Translations under genes and position numbers: made by a program
From: Cognatundibacterium oligocarboniphilum
GTDB taxonomy: Bacteria; Pseudomonadota; Gammaproteobacteria; Burkholderiales; Burkholderiaceae_D
NCBI RefSeq assembly: GCF_013377855.1
Contig: NZ_JABXYJ010000013.1
Span: 1-55,968, forward strand
Length of the DNA stretch: 55,968 nt
Reading direction: 5' to 3'
Shown: piece by piece, positions 7,468 to 16,743 of the stretch
How the letters are laid out: every line of letters begins with the position of its first letter
Position numbering within the stretch: the first letter of the stretch is position 1
The notes under the pieces: model-generated
The model's input: only the letters and a program-made list of their open reading frames with translations
Databases searched by the model: none
What the model was told of the DNA's origin: nothing

Positions 7468-10332
7468 TCAGGCAAAGCGGCGCGATTCACCGCTGCCGAA
7501 CAGATTGCTGTGGCAACGTTGACACAGACCCGGATGGTCTGCATGGGTGCCGACGTCAGCACGATAATGCCAGCAGCGCTCGCACTTTTCATACCTGGAC
7601 GGGGTGACCACGACGGTTTCATCTGTTTCGCTGGCGACTTGTTCTACGCTGGCCGCAGAGGTAATCAGGGTGAATTTCAGGTCATCTGCAAAGCTGTTTA
7701 ACACGGCAAATTTATCGCCGCTGGTTTTGATCAACACTTCGGCCTGTAGCGAGGAACCGATGCCGCCGGCCACCCGTACTTCTTCCAGTTGTTTTGTCAC
7801 ATCTGCGCGTATCGTACGCAGCGTTGCAAAGCGTGCCAGCAACGCCTCTGCATCTGCGACCGGCGGCAACTGGTAGTAAGTCTGGGTAAAGATGGTTTCC
7901 CCGCTTGCCTGATACGTCTCGGCGGAGGCGAAGAACTGCCAGGCTTCTTCGGCGGTGAAGGACAAAGTCGGCGCCATCAGACGCAGCAGCGCCTGAGTGA
8001 TATGCCAGATGGCAGTCTGCGCAGAGCGTCGTGCCGGTGAATTCACACCGCTGGTGTACAGCCGGTCTTTCAGGATATCCAGATAGAAGCCGCCCAGATC
8101 TTCCGAGCAATACGACTGCAGCTTGGCGATGACCGGATGGAATTCAAAGCTCTCGTAGTGAGCCAGGATCTCTTTTTGCAGCAGTGCCATGTTCGCAATC
8201 GCATAGCGGTCGATATCCAGCATCGCATCTACTGCTACGACATCTTTGCTGAAGTCAAAGTCAGAGGTGTTCGCCAGCAGGAAGCGCAGAGTATTGCGGA
8301 TACGGCGATAGGCTTCGGTGACCCGTTTCAGGATTTCGTCCGAGATCGACAATTCACCGGAATAATCGGTCGATGCCACCCACAGACGCAGGATGTCGGC
8401 ACCCAGCGTATCGGAGATTTTTTGCGGTGCCACCACATTGCCCTTGGACTTGGACATTTTTTTGCCTTCGCCATCCACCACGAAACCATGCGTGAGCAAT
8501 GCTTTATAAGGTGCGTGACCATCCAGCATGGAAGCTGTCAGCAGGGATGAGTGGAACCAGCCGCGATGCTGATCCGAGCCTTCCAGATACAAATCAGCAG
8601 GATAAGTTGACTGCGCCTTGTGCGAGCCGCGTAAGACGGTGAAATGCGTGGTGCCGGAATCGAACCAGACATCCAGCGTGTCGCGGTTTTTCACGTACAT
8701 GGCTGCGTCATCACCCAGCAGGTCAGCGGCTTCCATGTGTTGCCAGGCCTCGATACCTTCTTTCTCTACGCGCTGGGCGATCTGTTCAAGCAATTCCGAT
8801 GTGCGTGGATGCAATTGTCCGGTTTCTTTATGCAGAAAAAATGCCATCGGCACGCCCCACTGACGCTGGCGGGATAAGGTCCAGTCAGGACGGTTCGCGA
8901 TCATCCCATGCAGACGCGCTTTCCCCCAGGCAGGGAAGAATGCAGTTTCGTCGATTGCCTTGAGTGCAGTTTCACGCAGCGAGGCACGACCGTCTTTCGG
9001 TGTGTTATCCATACTCGCGAACCATTGTGAGGTGGCGCGGTAGATGATCGGTGTTTTATGACGCCAGCAGTGCATATAGCTGTGATCAAACATTTTCAGC
9101 GATAACAGGGCACCGGCTTCGCGCAATTTATCGCAGATCGGTTTGGAGGCTTCCCAGATGGTCATGCCAGCAAAAAACGGCAGACTGGACGCATAGCGGC
9201 CATCACCCATAACCGGGGCGATGATCTCGTCATCTTGCATGCCATGCGCTTTGCAGGACTGGAAATCCTCGATACCGTAGGCTGGAGCCGAATGCACTAC
9301 ACCGGTACCGCTGTCCAGCGTTACGTAATCGCCCAGATAGACTGGCGAATAGCGGTCATAGCCCTCATGCAGCGAAGACAGCGGATGTTTGAAACGGATC
9401 TCTGTCAGATCAGCACCGCTACAGGTCGCGATGATTTTGCCTTCGAGTTCATATTTTGCGAGGCTGGATTCCACCAGTTCCTGCGCCAGGATCAGCAACA
9501 GCGGCGCGCCGTCACGTATCGTTTCGACCAGCGCATAGCTGATTTCCGGATGCATGTTCAATGCCTGATTCGATGGGATGGTCCACGGCGTGGTGGTCCA
9601 GATCACGCAGAAGCCGTTCTGATGCGGCAGCTTGTCCATTTTGAACGCTTGTGCCAGTTTGTCGTGCTCGGCAAACGGAAAGCCGACATCGATCGACGGA
9701 TCGCGCTTGTTTTCGTATTCTACTTCCGCTTCGGCCAGCGCGGAACCGCAGTCGAAACACCAGTTCACTGGCTTCAGACCGCGATAAACATAGCCCTTCT
9801 CGAGCAACTGACCCAGCGCACGGATTTCATCCGCTTCATTGCTGAAGTTCATTGTCTTGTAAGGATTATCCCATTCACCCAATACACCCAGACGGATGAA
9901 GTCAGCTTTCTGGCGGGCGATCTGCTCTTCAGCATAAGCGCGGGCTTTGGACTGCACTTCATTCACCGGCAGATTTTTACCGTGCAGTTTTTCGATCTGG
10001 ATTTCGATCGGCATACCGTGGCAATCCCAACCCGGTACATACGGTGCATCAAAGCCTGCCATCGTGCGGGCTTTGACAATCATATCCTTGAGTATTTTAT
10101 TCACAGCGTGACCGATATGGATATCGCCATTGGCATACGGCGGACCATCATGCAGAACGAATTTCGGACGACCGGCAGCAGCTTTGCGCACACGTTCGTA
10201 GATTTTTTTATCCTGCCATTCCTTCACCCATTTCGGTTCGCGCTTGGCCAGATCGCCACGCATGGGGAAGGGTGTTTCGGTCATGTTAACCGGATATTTA
10301 TTGGCAGCTTTTGCAGGTTTGTTATCGGACAT
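7468..10332 (-). CDS. ileS: Isoleucyl-tRNA synthetase
   Basis: 954 aa class I aminoacyl-tRNA synthetase. I chose the ATG at 10332 ([13 protein letters not shown]) because the 13 residues upstream in frame do not resemble the family and are preceded by no better ribosome site. The HIGH motif appears as [11 protein letters not shown] and KMSKS as [10 protein letters not shown]. The editing domain ([11 protein letters not shown]) and tryptophan-rich WDCHGMPIE are intact. The C-terminal zinc ribbon has two CxxC pairs (CERCWHYR and CQRCHSNL). It lies between ribF (94 bp upstream) and lspA (101 bp downstream), all minus strand. Confidence 0.98.
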   Translation of the reverse strand: MSDNKPAKAANKYPVNMTETPFPMRGDLAKREPKWVKEWQDKKIYERVRKAAAGRPKFVLHDGPPYANGDIHIGHAVNKILKDMIVKARTMAGFDAPYVPGWDCHGMPIEIQIEKLHGKNLPVNEVQSKARAYAEEQIARQKADFIRLGVLGEWDNPYKTMNFSNEADEIRALGQLLEKGYVYRGLKPVNWCFDCGSALAEAEVEYENKRDPSIDVGFPFAEHDKLAQAFKMDKLPHQNGFCVIWTTTPWTIPSNQALNMHPEISYALVETIRDGAPLLLILAQELVESSLAKYELEGKIIATCSGADLTEIRFKHPLSSLHEGYDRYSPVYLGDYVTLDSGTGVVHSAPAYGIEDFQSCKAHGMQDDEIIAPVMGDGRYASSLPFFAGMTIWEASKPICDKLREAGALLSLKMFDHSYMHCWRHKTPIIYRATSQWFASMDNTPKDGRASLRETALKAIDETAFFPAWGKARLHGMIANRPDWTLSRQRQWGVPMAFFLHKETGQLHPRTSELLEQIAQRVEKEGIEAWQHMEAADLLGDDAAMYVKNRDTLDVWFDSGTTHFTVLRGSHKAQSTYPADLYLEGSDQHRGWFHSSLLTASMLDGHAPYKALLTHGFVVDGEGKKMSKSKGNVVAPQKISDTLGADILRLWVASTDYSGELSISDEILKRVTEAYRRIRNTLRFLLANTSDFDFSKDVVAVDAMLDIDRYAIANMALLQKEILAHYESFEFHPVIAKLQSYCSEDLGGFYLDILKDRLYTSGVNSPARRSAQTAIWHITQALLRLMAPTLSFTAEEAWQFFASAETYQASGETIFTQTYYQLPPVADAEALLARFATLRTIRADVTKQLEEVRVAGGIGSSLQAEVLIKTSGDKFAVLNSFADDLKFTLITSAASVEQVASETDETVVVTPSRYEKCERCWHYRADVGTHADHPGLCQRCHSNLFGSGESRRFA

Positions 10333-10426
10333 AATTATTTTCTTTGAATTTATAAATACAGGTGGAAGCATCTGCTTGCTGTGTACAGCGGTGTTGTCGT
10401 ACGCTGCTGATCAGCCTGACAGAGCT

Positions 10427-11407
10427 TCAAATTCGGTCGGTGGCGCTACTGGCCGGAATCCGTGAGGCGGCGTCGAAATAAGTGCGCGCCTGTTCGGCGT
10501 CACGTTCAATCGCGGCGGTCAGGGTTTCCAGATCGCCGTATTTTTCTTCATCGCGTAGTTTTTTCAGAAATTCAATCTGCACGACCTTGCCATAGGCATG
10601 GCCGGCGTAATCGAACACATGGGTTTCTAGCAGTACCCGGCCGCTATCATCAACCGTCGGACGGACGCCCAGACTCGCTACTGCGGGCAGAGGCTGTTCT
10701 GCCAGGCCATGTACCTGGACAACAAAGATACCGGTGAGCGCCGGACGATGATGTGCAATACGCAGATTCAGGGTCGGAAACCCGATCGTGCGCCCCAGTT
10801 TCTGGCCGTGGATCACATGGCCGGAGATCCGGTAGGGATGGCCAAGCAGCTCCCGTGCGTCTTCAAAATTGCCTTGCGCTAAAGCAGCACGGACAGCCGA
10901 TGAGGAGATTCTGACGCCTTTATTCTGGACTGCCGGCAGGGTCCGGACTTCAAAGCCATAGCGTTTGCCGGCCTCTTCCAGCGTGGCGATATTGCCGGCC
11001 CGGCGTGCGCCGAAACAAAAATCTTCGCCTACCATCAGCCATTTCACATGCAGGCCTTCGACCAGTACCTTGCGGATAAAGTCTTCCGGCGACAGTGCAG
11101 CAAAATGGGCATTGAAATGTTCGACAATCACGCGGTCGACACCGGCTTTTTGCAACGATGTCATGTTGTCACGCAGATTGGCAATTCTGGAAGGTGCTTT
11201 GGATAAATCTCCGGCGAGTTTGGCAAAAAAAGCACGGGGATGTGGTTCAAATGTCATCACAGCCGATTCCAGACCCAGCTGGTTGGCTGCCTGACGTAAA
11301 TGCGCGAGCAAAGTCTGATGGCCGCGATGCACACCATCAAAATTACCTATCGCCAATGCACAGGGAGCACGGGAGGCGGCATTCGGAAGTCCGCGAAATA
11401 CCTTCAT
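10427..11407 (-). CDS. ribF: Bifunctional riboflavin kinase/FAD synthetase
   Basis: 326 aa enzyme making FMN and then FAD. The N-terminal nucleotidyltransferase domain has the ALAIGNFDGVHRGHQTLL motif (HxGH, about 18-35) and the VGEDFCFGARRAGN loop. The C-terminal kinase domain has GRTIGFPTLNL (GxPTxN motif) and LLETHVFDYAGHAYGK. Length is normal. It is the first gene of the ribF-ileS-lspA-coaBC-dut run and probably carries the operon promoter in 11408-11578. Confidence 0.97.
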   Translation of the reverse strand: MKVFRGLPNAASRAPCALAIGNFDGVHRGHQTLLAHLRQAANQLGLESAVMTFEPHPRAFFAKLAGDLSKAPSRIANLRDNMTSLQKAGVDRVIVEHFNAHFAALSPEDFIRKVLVEGLHVKWLMVGEDFCFGARRAGNIATLEEAGKRYGFEVRTLPAVQNKGVRISSSAVRAALAQGNFEDARELLGHPYRISGHVIHGQKLGRTIGFPTLNLRIAHHRPALTGIFVVQVHGLAEQPLPAVASLGVRPTVDDSGRVLLETHVFDYAGHAYGKVVQIEFLKKLRDEEKYGDLETLTAAIERDAEQARTYFDAASRIPASSATDRI

Positions 11408-11578
11408 TATGTTCAGAAAACAGCTGCAAAAGCCTTCGATTATAAATGCTTTCGCGGGGAAGGACTTCTAAAAACGCATCCGGCGCGGGTAACCGGTCAT
11501 AGTCCGGTGCAAATGCCGGTGCTGAAATCCGTTTTCAGTACCGGAACATCTGGTTTGCGGCGCAGTGAGCCGTCAGTC

Positions 11579-11791
11579 TCAATGATGATGTGACCAGGTG
11601 ACGGAATCGGAATGCATATAGGATTCGACCGCTTCTTTGTTGCCGGTTGCATGTTTCATGACGGTCCCGCAACTGCAGATGCCCTGATACGGCGCAATAT
11701 GGGCGCAGGCAGATACTTTTTGTAAAAAGACCTGCACCGGCTTACTGCAGCTGGTGCATTTAAATGTCAGGATTCTGGCTGGTTTATTCAT
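11579..11791 (-). CDS. Small zinc-ribbon-like hypothetical protein
   Basis: 70 aa from the ATG at 11791; an in-frame extension to 11824 would add 11 hydrophobic residues. Cysteines are arranged as FKCTSCSK near the N-terminus and GICSCGTV about 30 residues later, resembling a zinc ribbon or rubredoxin-like knuckle with CxxC and CxC pairs. A further Cys and several His (ACAH, HATG, terminal SHHH) could also bind metal. I do not recognise the family and no Shine-Dalgarno is evident. The Cys pattern argues for a real gene. It sits alone between ribF and a methyltransferase gene, all on the minus strand. Confidence 0.5.
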   Translation of the reverse strand: MNKPARILTFKCTSCSKPVQVFLQKVSACAHIAPYQGICSCGTVMKHATGNKEAVESYMHSDSVTWSHHH

Positions 11792-11908
11792 AAAGACAAT
11801 GGTTAAAACAAAGAAGAAAATCAAAAATTAAAATAAAGAAAACGTGAAATGAACCCGAACATCACAAACAATGCCTGACGGCAGCTTGCTGTAATAAAAG
11901 CCTGGAGT

Positions 11909-13045
11909 TTATTTTAATTTCAAGCGCCACAGAGATGTCACTTCCTGCACGCGTGCGGCGTGCAGTGGATCGCAGGTATCTGTCGATTTCGGATGGCGTG
12001 GCCGGATATCCATTTTTCCACTCACAGTCAGACCGCCGGCGTCGATCCATTGCCAGAACTCTTCCTGACTGCGTAATCCCAGATGTTCTGCGAAATCGGA
12101 CATGATCAGCCAGGCTTCACCACCGGGTTCCAGATGGACGCCGACACCGGTCAGAAATCCACGCAGCATGCGGCTTTCAGGGTCATATACGGCGTGTTCA
12201 ACCGGTGAATTTGGCCGGGCGGGCAGCCACGGCGGATTGCACACAATCAGCGGCGCTTTTCCAGCCGGGAATAAATCGGTTTGCTGTAACTCTACCTGTG
12301 CAGCGAGGCTGAGACGTTCCAGATTGTCTCTGGCACACGCCAGCGCGCGCGGGTCCTGATCGGTGGCAATGATTTTTTGCACACCGCGCTTTGCCAGCAC
12401 GGCGGACAATACACCGCTGCCGACACCGATGTCGAATGCGAGTTCGGTGGAGGGCAGGCGCGCCTTCCAGACCAGATCAATGTATTCGCCGCGGACCGGA
12501 GAAAAAACACCGTAGTGCGGATAAATTTTTGCGCCGAGTGCGGCAACTTCAACCCCGTTCCTGCGCCATTCATGCGCACCGATAATGCCGAGCAGCTCGC
12601 GCAAAGAAGCCACGAAGGCAGTGGTTGGCGCGCCATAAGCTTCGGTGCAGGCTTGTTGCACATCGGGTGCCCGTCGCAACGGAATCCGGTAGTCGGTATC
12701 AAACGGAATCAGCAGCATTGCCAGCACCCGGGCTCGCTGCGATTGTGCCTGGCGATGCAGGTGAAAAGCGGTTTGCGCATCCGTGGCCGGCGCAGTCTTT
12801 TTCTTTACCGGTTTTTTGTCGATACGCCGTGCCATGGCCTGCAGCATTTGCTTGGCCTGATGAAAATCACCCTGCCACAGCAGCGCGGTGCCTTCGCAGG
12901 CAAGGCGGTAAGCCGTATCCGCATTCAGCCGTTCATCTGCTACCTGCACTCTTTTAGGTGGCGGGCTGCCATTTTCTGCATGCCAGCGGCAACTCCGCGC
13001 TTGCCCGTCTTCAATCCAGTGCAACTGCGGTAAGGAGGTATTCAT
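11909..13045 (-). CDS. Class I SAM-dependent methyltransferase with NPPW motif
   Basis: 378 aa. The C-terminal catalytic domain has the SAM loop AFDIGVGSGVLSAVLA (203-218), the acidic end IIATDQDPRAL and the NPPW tetrapeptide at 270-273. The NPPW/NPPY signature marks enzymes that methylate amino groups on rRNA bases, glutamine side chains or related substrates (HemK/RlmG-like). The N-terminal 190 residues contain a Lys-rich linker (75-85) and are not a domain I can name. It differs enough from PrmC and RlmG that I give no symbol. It is an isolated gene and the start is followed by no obvious operon partner. Confidence 0.75.
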   Translation of the reverse strand: MNTSLPQLHWIEDGQARSCRWHAENGSPPPKRVQVADERLNADTAYRLACEGTALLWQGDFHQAKQMLQAMARRIDKKPVKKKTAPATDAQTAFHLHRQAQSQRARVLAMLLIPFDTDYRIPLRRAPDVQQACTEAYGAPTTAFVASLRELLGIIGAHEWRRNGVEVAALGAKIYPHYGVFSPVRGEYIDLVWKARLPSTELAFDIGVGSGVLSAVLAKRGVQKIIATDQDPRALACARDNLERLSLAAQVELQQTDLFPAGKAPLIVCNPPWLPARPNSPVEHAVYDPESRMLRGFLTGVGVHLEPGGEAWLIMSDFAEHLGLRSQEEFWQWIDAGGLTVSGKMDIRPRHPKSTDTCDPLHAARVQEVTSLWRLKLK

Positions 13046-13324
13046 GGAAATGGTTTATTCAGAAAAAGAAGCAGCAGGGAGTGTAACAAAGAATGCCGCC
13101 GGGAACGGGCTGTTCAGTCTTTCCGGAGTGAAAACAATCGGCAATATTGGGTTAAAACTGTGGAGTATGTAAAGAGAACCTAGGTTTTATATAGAGAATA
13201 AGGCTATTTATTTATTTATATACTGCCCGGGAGTATGTGACAGCCCATTTTGTTCATGAATAGCCGCAGCTATGAGGGTAAAAGCGAACAAGTCGCACTG
13301 TTGTGGCAGATCAACAGAACAAAT

Positions 13325-13354
13325 GTTGACGATTAGATATATTTTTGAGATAGT
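13325..13354 (+). promoter_or_regulatory. Candidate sigma-70 promoter for the DUF885 gene
   Basis: TTGACG (13325-13330) and GATAGT (13349-13354) are separated by 18 bp, close to consensus spacing. The expected transcript start would be near 13361, giving a leader of about 90 nt that contains the hairpin at 13394-13425. The call rests on motif similarity only. Confidence 0.3.
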
Positions 13355-13393
13355 CCTTGAGCCTTAATATATTAGCGACATTATGCTTTCCTG

Positions 13394-13425
13394 TCGGGTG
13401 TGGCACTGCGTTGCCACCTGCCCGA
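13394..13425 (+). promoter_or_regulatory. Terminator-like hairpin in the leader of the DUF885 gene
   Basis: TCGGG (13394-13398) pairs with CCCGA (13421-13425), and an inner GTGGCA/TGCCAC stem closes a six-base loop, with a small asymmetric internal loop between the two helices. TTTTC follows directly and another run of T lies about 10 bases later. The structure ends 27 nt before the ATG, so it could act as an attenuator or simply be a leader fold. Confidence 0.35.
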
Positions 13426-13452
13426 TTTTCTGAATTTTTTCCGAATATTTTT

Positions 13453-15255
13453 ATGCAAAAACACGGTTTCCGCCTTTTGCTTGCGAGCCTGATGGCGGGT
13501 TTGCTGCCCGCTGCGTCATTACCGGCGTACTCTGCCGTCACTCCTGCGGCGTCTGCTCTGGCTGCGGATCAGCATCAGGCAGATCTGGATTTTCAGAAAA
13601 TCAAGGCAACTTTTTTAAAAGAATTGTGGCGGCAGGACCCTGATCTGGCGATGTCTGCCGGACATTTCGCACAGGCCGACCGGCTGGCGCTACCGGGGCA
13701 GAGAGAACGCGATGCTTACGTGGCTTTTGCTGAACGCTGGCTGCAACGGTTGCAGCAAGTCGATGCGACGCGGTTACCCCCCCGGGAGCAGACCGATCTG
13801 GTACTGATGCAGAATTACCTGAATGGCACGCGCTGGTATCTGACGCGATTCCGCGAATTTTCCTGGAACCCGTCCCAGCATAATATTGCCGGCGGTTTTG
13901 ATGCGATTCTGAATACCGATTATGCACCGAATATACAGCGCATCCGGGCGGCGATCCGGCGTCTGCAACAGGTGCCAGCCTACTATGCCGCCGCCAGAGC
14001 CAGCATCAGCCAGCCGACTCCGGAGCACACCCGTCTGGGAATTCGACAGAGCAGCGGTGCGGTTTCTGTGCTGGCAGCGCTGGAGTCGGCTGCCGCAGAA
14101 CAAAAATTAAGTCATGCGGAACAGACTGCGTTGACAACCGGACTGCGTCAGGCACGCACGGCGATTCAGGAATATGTGCAGTTTCTGGAAAATACCGAAC
14201 AATCGATGAACCCTGCTACGGCACGTTCTTTCCGTATCGGATGCGCACTGTATGAAGAAAAATTCAAAGCAGACATCCAATCCGGACTGACTGCAGAACA
14301 AATGTATCAGCGCGCCCTGGTTGCTAAGCAGGCTGCGCACGACAACATGGAAAAACTGGCCGATCAGCTATGGGATAAAACCATGGGCGATACGGCAAAA
14401 CCGGCAGATCGCGTACAGAAAATTGCTATGATGATCGACAAGTTATCCGAACAGCATGTGCCCGCGAAAGAACTTTACCCGGAAATCCGGCGTCAGCTTC
14501 CGGTGCTGGAGCGTTGGATACGCGAACATGACCTGCTGAGTCTGGATGCTGAAAAGCCCTTGGTCGTGCGTGAAACGCCGGAATATGAACGCGGCGTGAC
14601 GGTGGCCTCCATCGAGGCTCCGGGTATTTTCAGACCCAATGATAAAACTTACTACAACGTGACGCCACTGGACGGACAGACGCCGGAACAGATCGAAAGC
14701 ACGCTGCGCGAATACAATCGCTGGGTGCTGCAGATACTGAATATCCATGAGGCGATTCCGGGCCATTACACGCAATTGCAGTATGCGAATCAGTATCCTT
14801 CTGTCATCAAAACCTTGTTCGGCAGCGGTGCGATGATTGAAGGTTGGGCGGTCTACAGCGAACGCATGATGCTTGAATCCGGTTATGGTGATCAGGCACC
14901 GGAGATGTGGCTCATGTATTACAAGTGGAATCTGCGGACGATCTGTAACACGATTCTTGATTACAGCGTCCATGTGCTAGGTATGAGTGAAGCAGAGGCA
15001 AAAGATCTACTGATGCATCAGGCATTTCAGACCAAAGCAGAGGCGGATGGCAAATGGCTGCGGGTGCAGTACAGCTCCGTGCAGCTGGCCAGTTATTTTA
15101 GTGGTTACAGCGAGATCATGGCATTTCGTGATGAGCTGAAACAGCAGCAGGGAGCGCAATTCAAGCTGAAACGTTTTCACGAACAGTTTCTGAGTTACGG
15201 CAGCACCCCTGTTAGTATGATCCGCAACATGATGCTGAATGATAAAAGCCATTGA
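13453..15255 (+). CDS. Exported DUF885 peptidase-like protein
   Basis: 600 aa from the ATG at 13453, which gives a signal peptide (MQKHGFRLLLASLMAGLL, cleavage near SLPAYSA). The in-frame TTG at 13357 is rejected because it places 32 unrelated residues before that signal. DUF885 proteins are predicted metallopeptidases. The zinc-binding-like HEAIPGH motif is at residues 432-438, and a downstream EGWAVYSERMM segment supplies the likely third ligand. The mature protein is probably periplasmic. No SD is seen, and the leader contains a terminator-like hairpin. Substrate is unknown; the family call is secure. Confidence 0.88.
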   Translation: MQKHGFRLLLASLMAGLLPAASLPAYSAVTPAASALAADQHQADLDFQKIKATFLKELWRQDPDLAMSAGHFAQADRLALPGQRERDAYVAFAERWLQRLQQVDATRLPPREQTDLVLMQNYLNGTRWYLTRFREFSWNPSQHNIAGGFDAILNTDYAPNIQRIRAAIRRLQQVPAYYAAARASISQPTPEHTRLGIRQSSGAVSVLAALESAAAEQKLSHAEQTALTTGLRQARTAIQEYVQFLENTEQSMNPATARSFRIGCALYEEKFKADIQSGLTAEQMYQRALVAKQAAHDNMEKLADQLWDKTMGDTAKPADRVQKIAMMIDKLSEQHVPAKELYPEIRRQLPVLERWIREHDLLSLDAEKPLVVRETPEYERGVTVASIEAPGIFRPNDKTYYNVTPLDGQTPEQIESTLREYNRWVLQILNIHEAIPGHYTQLQYANQYPSVIKTLFGSGAMIEGWAVYSERMMLESGYGDQAPEMWLMYYKWNLRTICNTILDYSVHVLGMSEAEAKDLLMHQAFQTKAEADGKWLRVQYSSVQLASYFSGYSEIMAFRDELKQQQGAQFKLKRFHEQFLSYGSTPVSMIRNMMLNDKSH

Positions 15256-15446
15256 AATGATTCGATTTCTGCAGTTCGCGGGAGCTGGCGGCCTGCGGCA
15301 GGTATTCCTCTGATCACTATTGCTGCTCTTGACAGTGCAGGAAATATTGCTGCATATCAAGGAAGGATGTGTCGGGAAGGCGTAAGATGAATCGGCATTC
15401 TCCTCAAAAAGGGGAATGCACACATCCTTCATTCGTCCGTCATATC

Positions 15447-15677
15447 ATGGCCAAGAAATTTCCTGCCAATCCGAAGAACCCGGAACGCATTTGCTGGGGA
15501 TGTGATCTGTATTGTCCGGCAGATTCCATGAGCTGTGGTAATGGCGCTGACCGGACGCCGCATCCTGCCGAATTATTCGGTGAAGACTGGGATCAGTGGC
15601 AGCCTGTCGTGATAACAAAAATGCCGGTAGTGACAGAGGCACCGGTAAAAGATCATCCGCTTCCTCCCCCTAAGTGA
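15447..15677 (+). CDS. DUF3079 family protein
   Basis: 76 aa. I chose the ATG at 15447 because MAKKFPANPKNPERICWGCD is the conserved family start; the longer in-frame extension to 15369 lacks similarity. Cysteines in CWGCDLYC and SMSCGNG suggest a small metal-binding or iron-sulfur-type protein. The HPAELFGEDW segment is the other conserved block. DUF3079 is common in Betaproteobacteria and uncharacterised as far as I know. It converges with rsmE across about 40 bp. Confidence 0.85.
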   Translation: MAKKFPANPKNPERICWGCDLYCPADSMSCGNGADRTPHPAELFGEDWDQWQPVVITKMPVVTEAPVKDHPLPPPK

Positions 15678-15718
15678 TGCACCAATTCCCCGGATAGTCG
15701 CCAGGACGGTATGACTGA

Positions 15719-16444
15719 TTACATGCCGCCCCAGGCCGCGCTGAGAATGGCGATGGCCGTCAGTCCGGCAGTTTCAGTGCGTAAAATCCGCGATCCCATA
15801 GACAAAGACAGAACGCCCTGCTGTATGGCCAGATTTTCTTCCTGCTCAGTCAGTCCGCCTTCCGGTCCGATCAGCAGGGAAATTGCCTGCGGCGGATGAT
15901 GCCGCGCCCAGTCTGCCAGTGACTGTCCGGCGCGGGGAGACAGCATGATACGTGGATGCAAATCCTGCTGCTGTAACCATTTTCCGATGTCGACCGGAGT
16001 AGCCAGATGCGCCAGACGATTTCTGCCGCATTGTTCGGATGCTGCACGGATCACCCCTTCCCAATGCGTCAGTTTTTTTTCAGCCCGTTCGGCACTCAGT
16101 CTCACTACAGAGCGTTGCGCTGCCACCGGCTGAATGCTACTTACGCCAAGTTCAACCGCTTTTTCGATAATCCAGTCCATCTTGCTGCCTTCTGGCAACG
16201 CCTGCACCAGATTCAGCGAAAAAGGTAATTCGTTTTCTTCCTGCAGAAATACTTTCACCTCGGCGCTGGCACGTTTTTTTTCAATGATCGTCAGGCTGGC
16301 GACATAACAGCCGCCCTCGCCATTAAACAGCTGAATGGCATCTCCGGGCTGCAGGCGCAACACCTGTGCATGATGGGCGATATCGGCAGGGAGATCAACG
16401 AGGGCACCGACCGATAACGGTGTCTGACAAAAAAAACGAGGCAT
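15719..16444 (-). CDS. rsmE: 16S rRNA (uracil(1498)-N(3))-methyltransferase
   Basis: 241 aa SPOUT-superfamily enzyme that methylates U1498 of 16S rRNA. An N-terminal PUA-like domain (1-70, AQVLRLQPGDAIQLFNGEGG) precedes the knotted SAM-binding domain. That domain has the conserved LLIGPEGGLTEQEE loop and the C-terminal LGSRILRTETA-type motif, here MGSRILRTETAGLTAI. KMDWIIEKAVELGV is also typical. The gene stands alone on the minus strand, divergent from tkt. Confidence 0.96.
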   Translation of the reverse strand: MPRFFCQTPLSVGALVDLPADIAHHAQVLRLQPGDAIQLFNGEGGCYVASLTIIEKKRASAEVKVFLQEENELPFSLNLVQALPEGSKMDWIIEKAVELGVSSIQPVAAQRSVVRLSAERAEKKLTHWEGVIRAASEQCGRNRLAHLATPVDIGKWLQQQDLHPRIMLSPRAGQSLADWARHHPPQAISLLIGPEGGLTEQEENLAIQQGVLSLSMGSRILRTETAGLTAIAILSAAWGGM

Positions 16445-16743
16445 GAAGGTCAGTGAAGAATGATGATGTAATCCAGATGGAAACGGATTTGATTATACGA
16501 TAACGCCCTGGAAATGCGTGACAAGAAGTTTCCCATGTGGCAAGGACAATCGGGACAAAATGAGAAGAATACAACCCTGTATCGGGCTATCAAAAATACA
16601 TCTGTATGACGCACTAGCGTGCTCTGGTAAAATGGCAGTTTATCGTTTTGTCTAATTCCCGAATAGCTTGCCGGATAACGCTATAGCGCACATTCAGGTA
16701 CCGCATAATTTCGACCAGTTTCTTCAATACACCATCTATCGTC
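16445..16743. other. rsmE/tkt divergent intergenic region
   Basis: About 300 bp with no coding region. A weak sigma-70-like pair, ATGACG (16606-16611) and TAAAAT (16628-16633) with 16-bp spacing, points toward tkt and would give a leader of roughly 100 nt. I see no Shine-Dalgarno directly before the tkt ATG. Confidence 0.35.

Larger units (their letters stand above)
13046..13452. other. Long AT-rich intergenic region between divergent genes
   Basis: About 400 bp separate the methyltransferase start (13045, minus) from the DUF885 start (13453, plus). The stretch is AT-rich around 13170-13230. It holds a plausible sigma-70 element TTGACG-N18-GATAGT (13325-13354) and a terminator-like hairpin (13394-13425) in the DUF885 leader. 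No coding region is credible here. Confidence 0.5.

Noticed and set aside
9235..10347. A 370-codon open frame antisense to ileS
   Set aside because: It lies entirely within the complement of ileS, whose HIGH, KMSKS and zinc motifs are intact.
11461..11578. GC-rich dyads in the spacer between the 70-aa gene and ribF as a riboswitch
   Set aside because: The fragments (GGTGCAAATGCCGG and similar) lack the conserved order of the FMN or cobalamin riboswitches.
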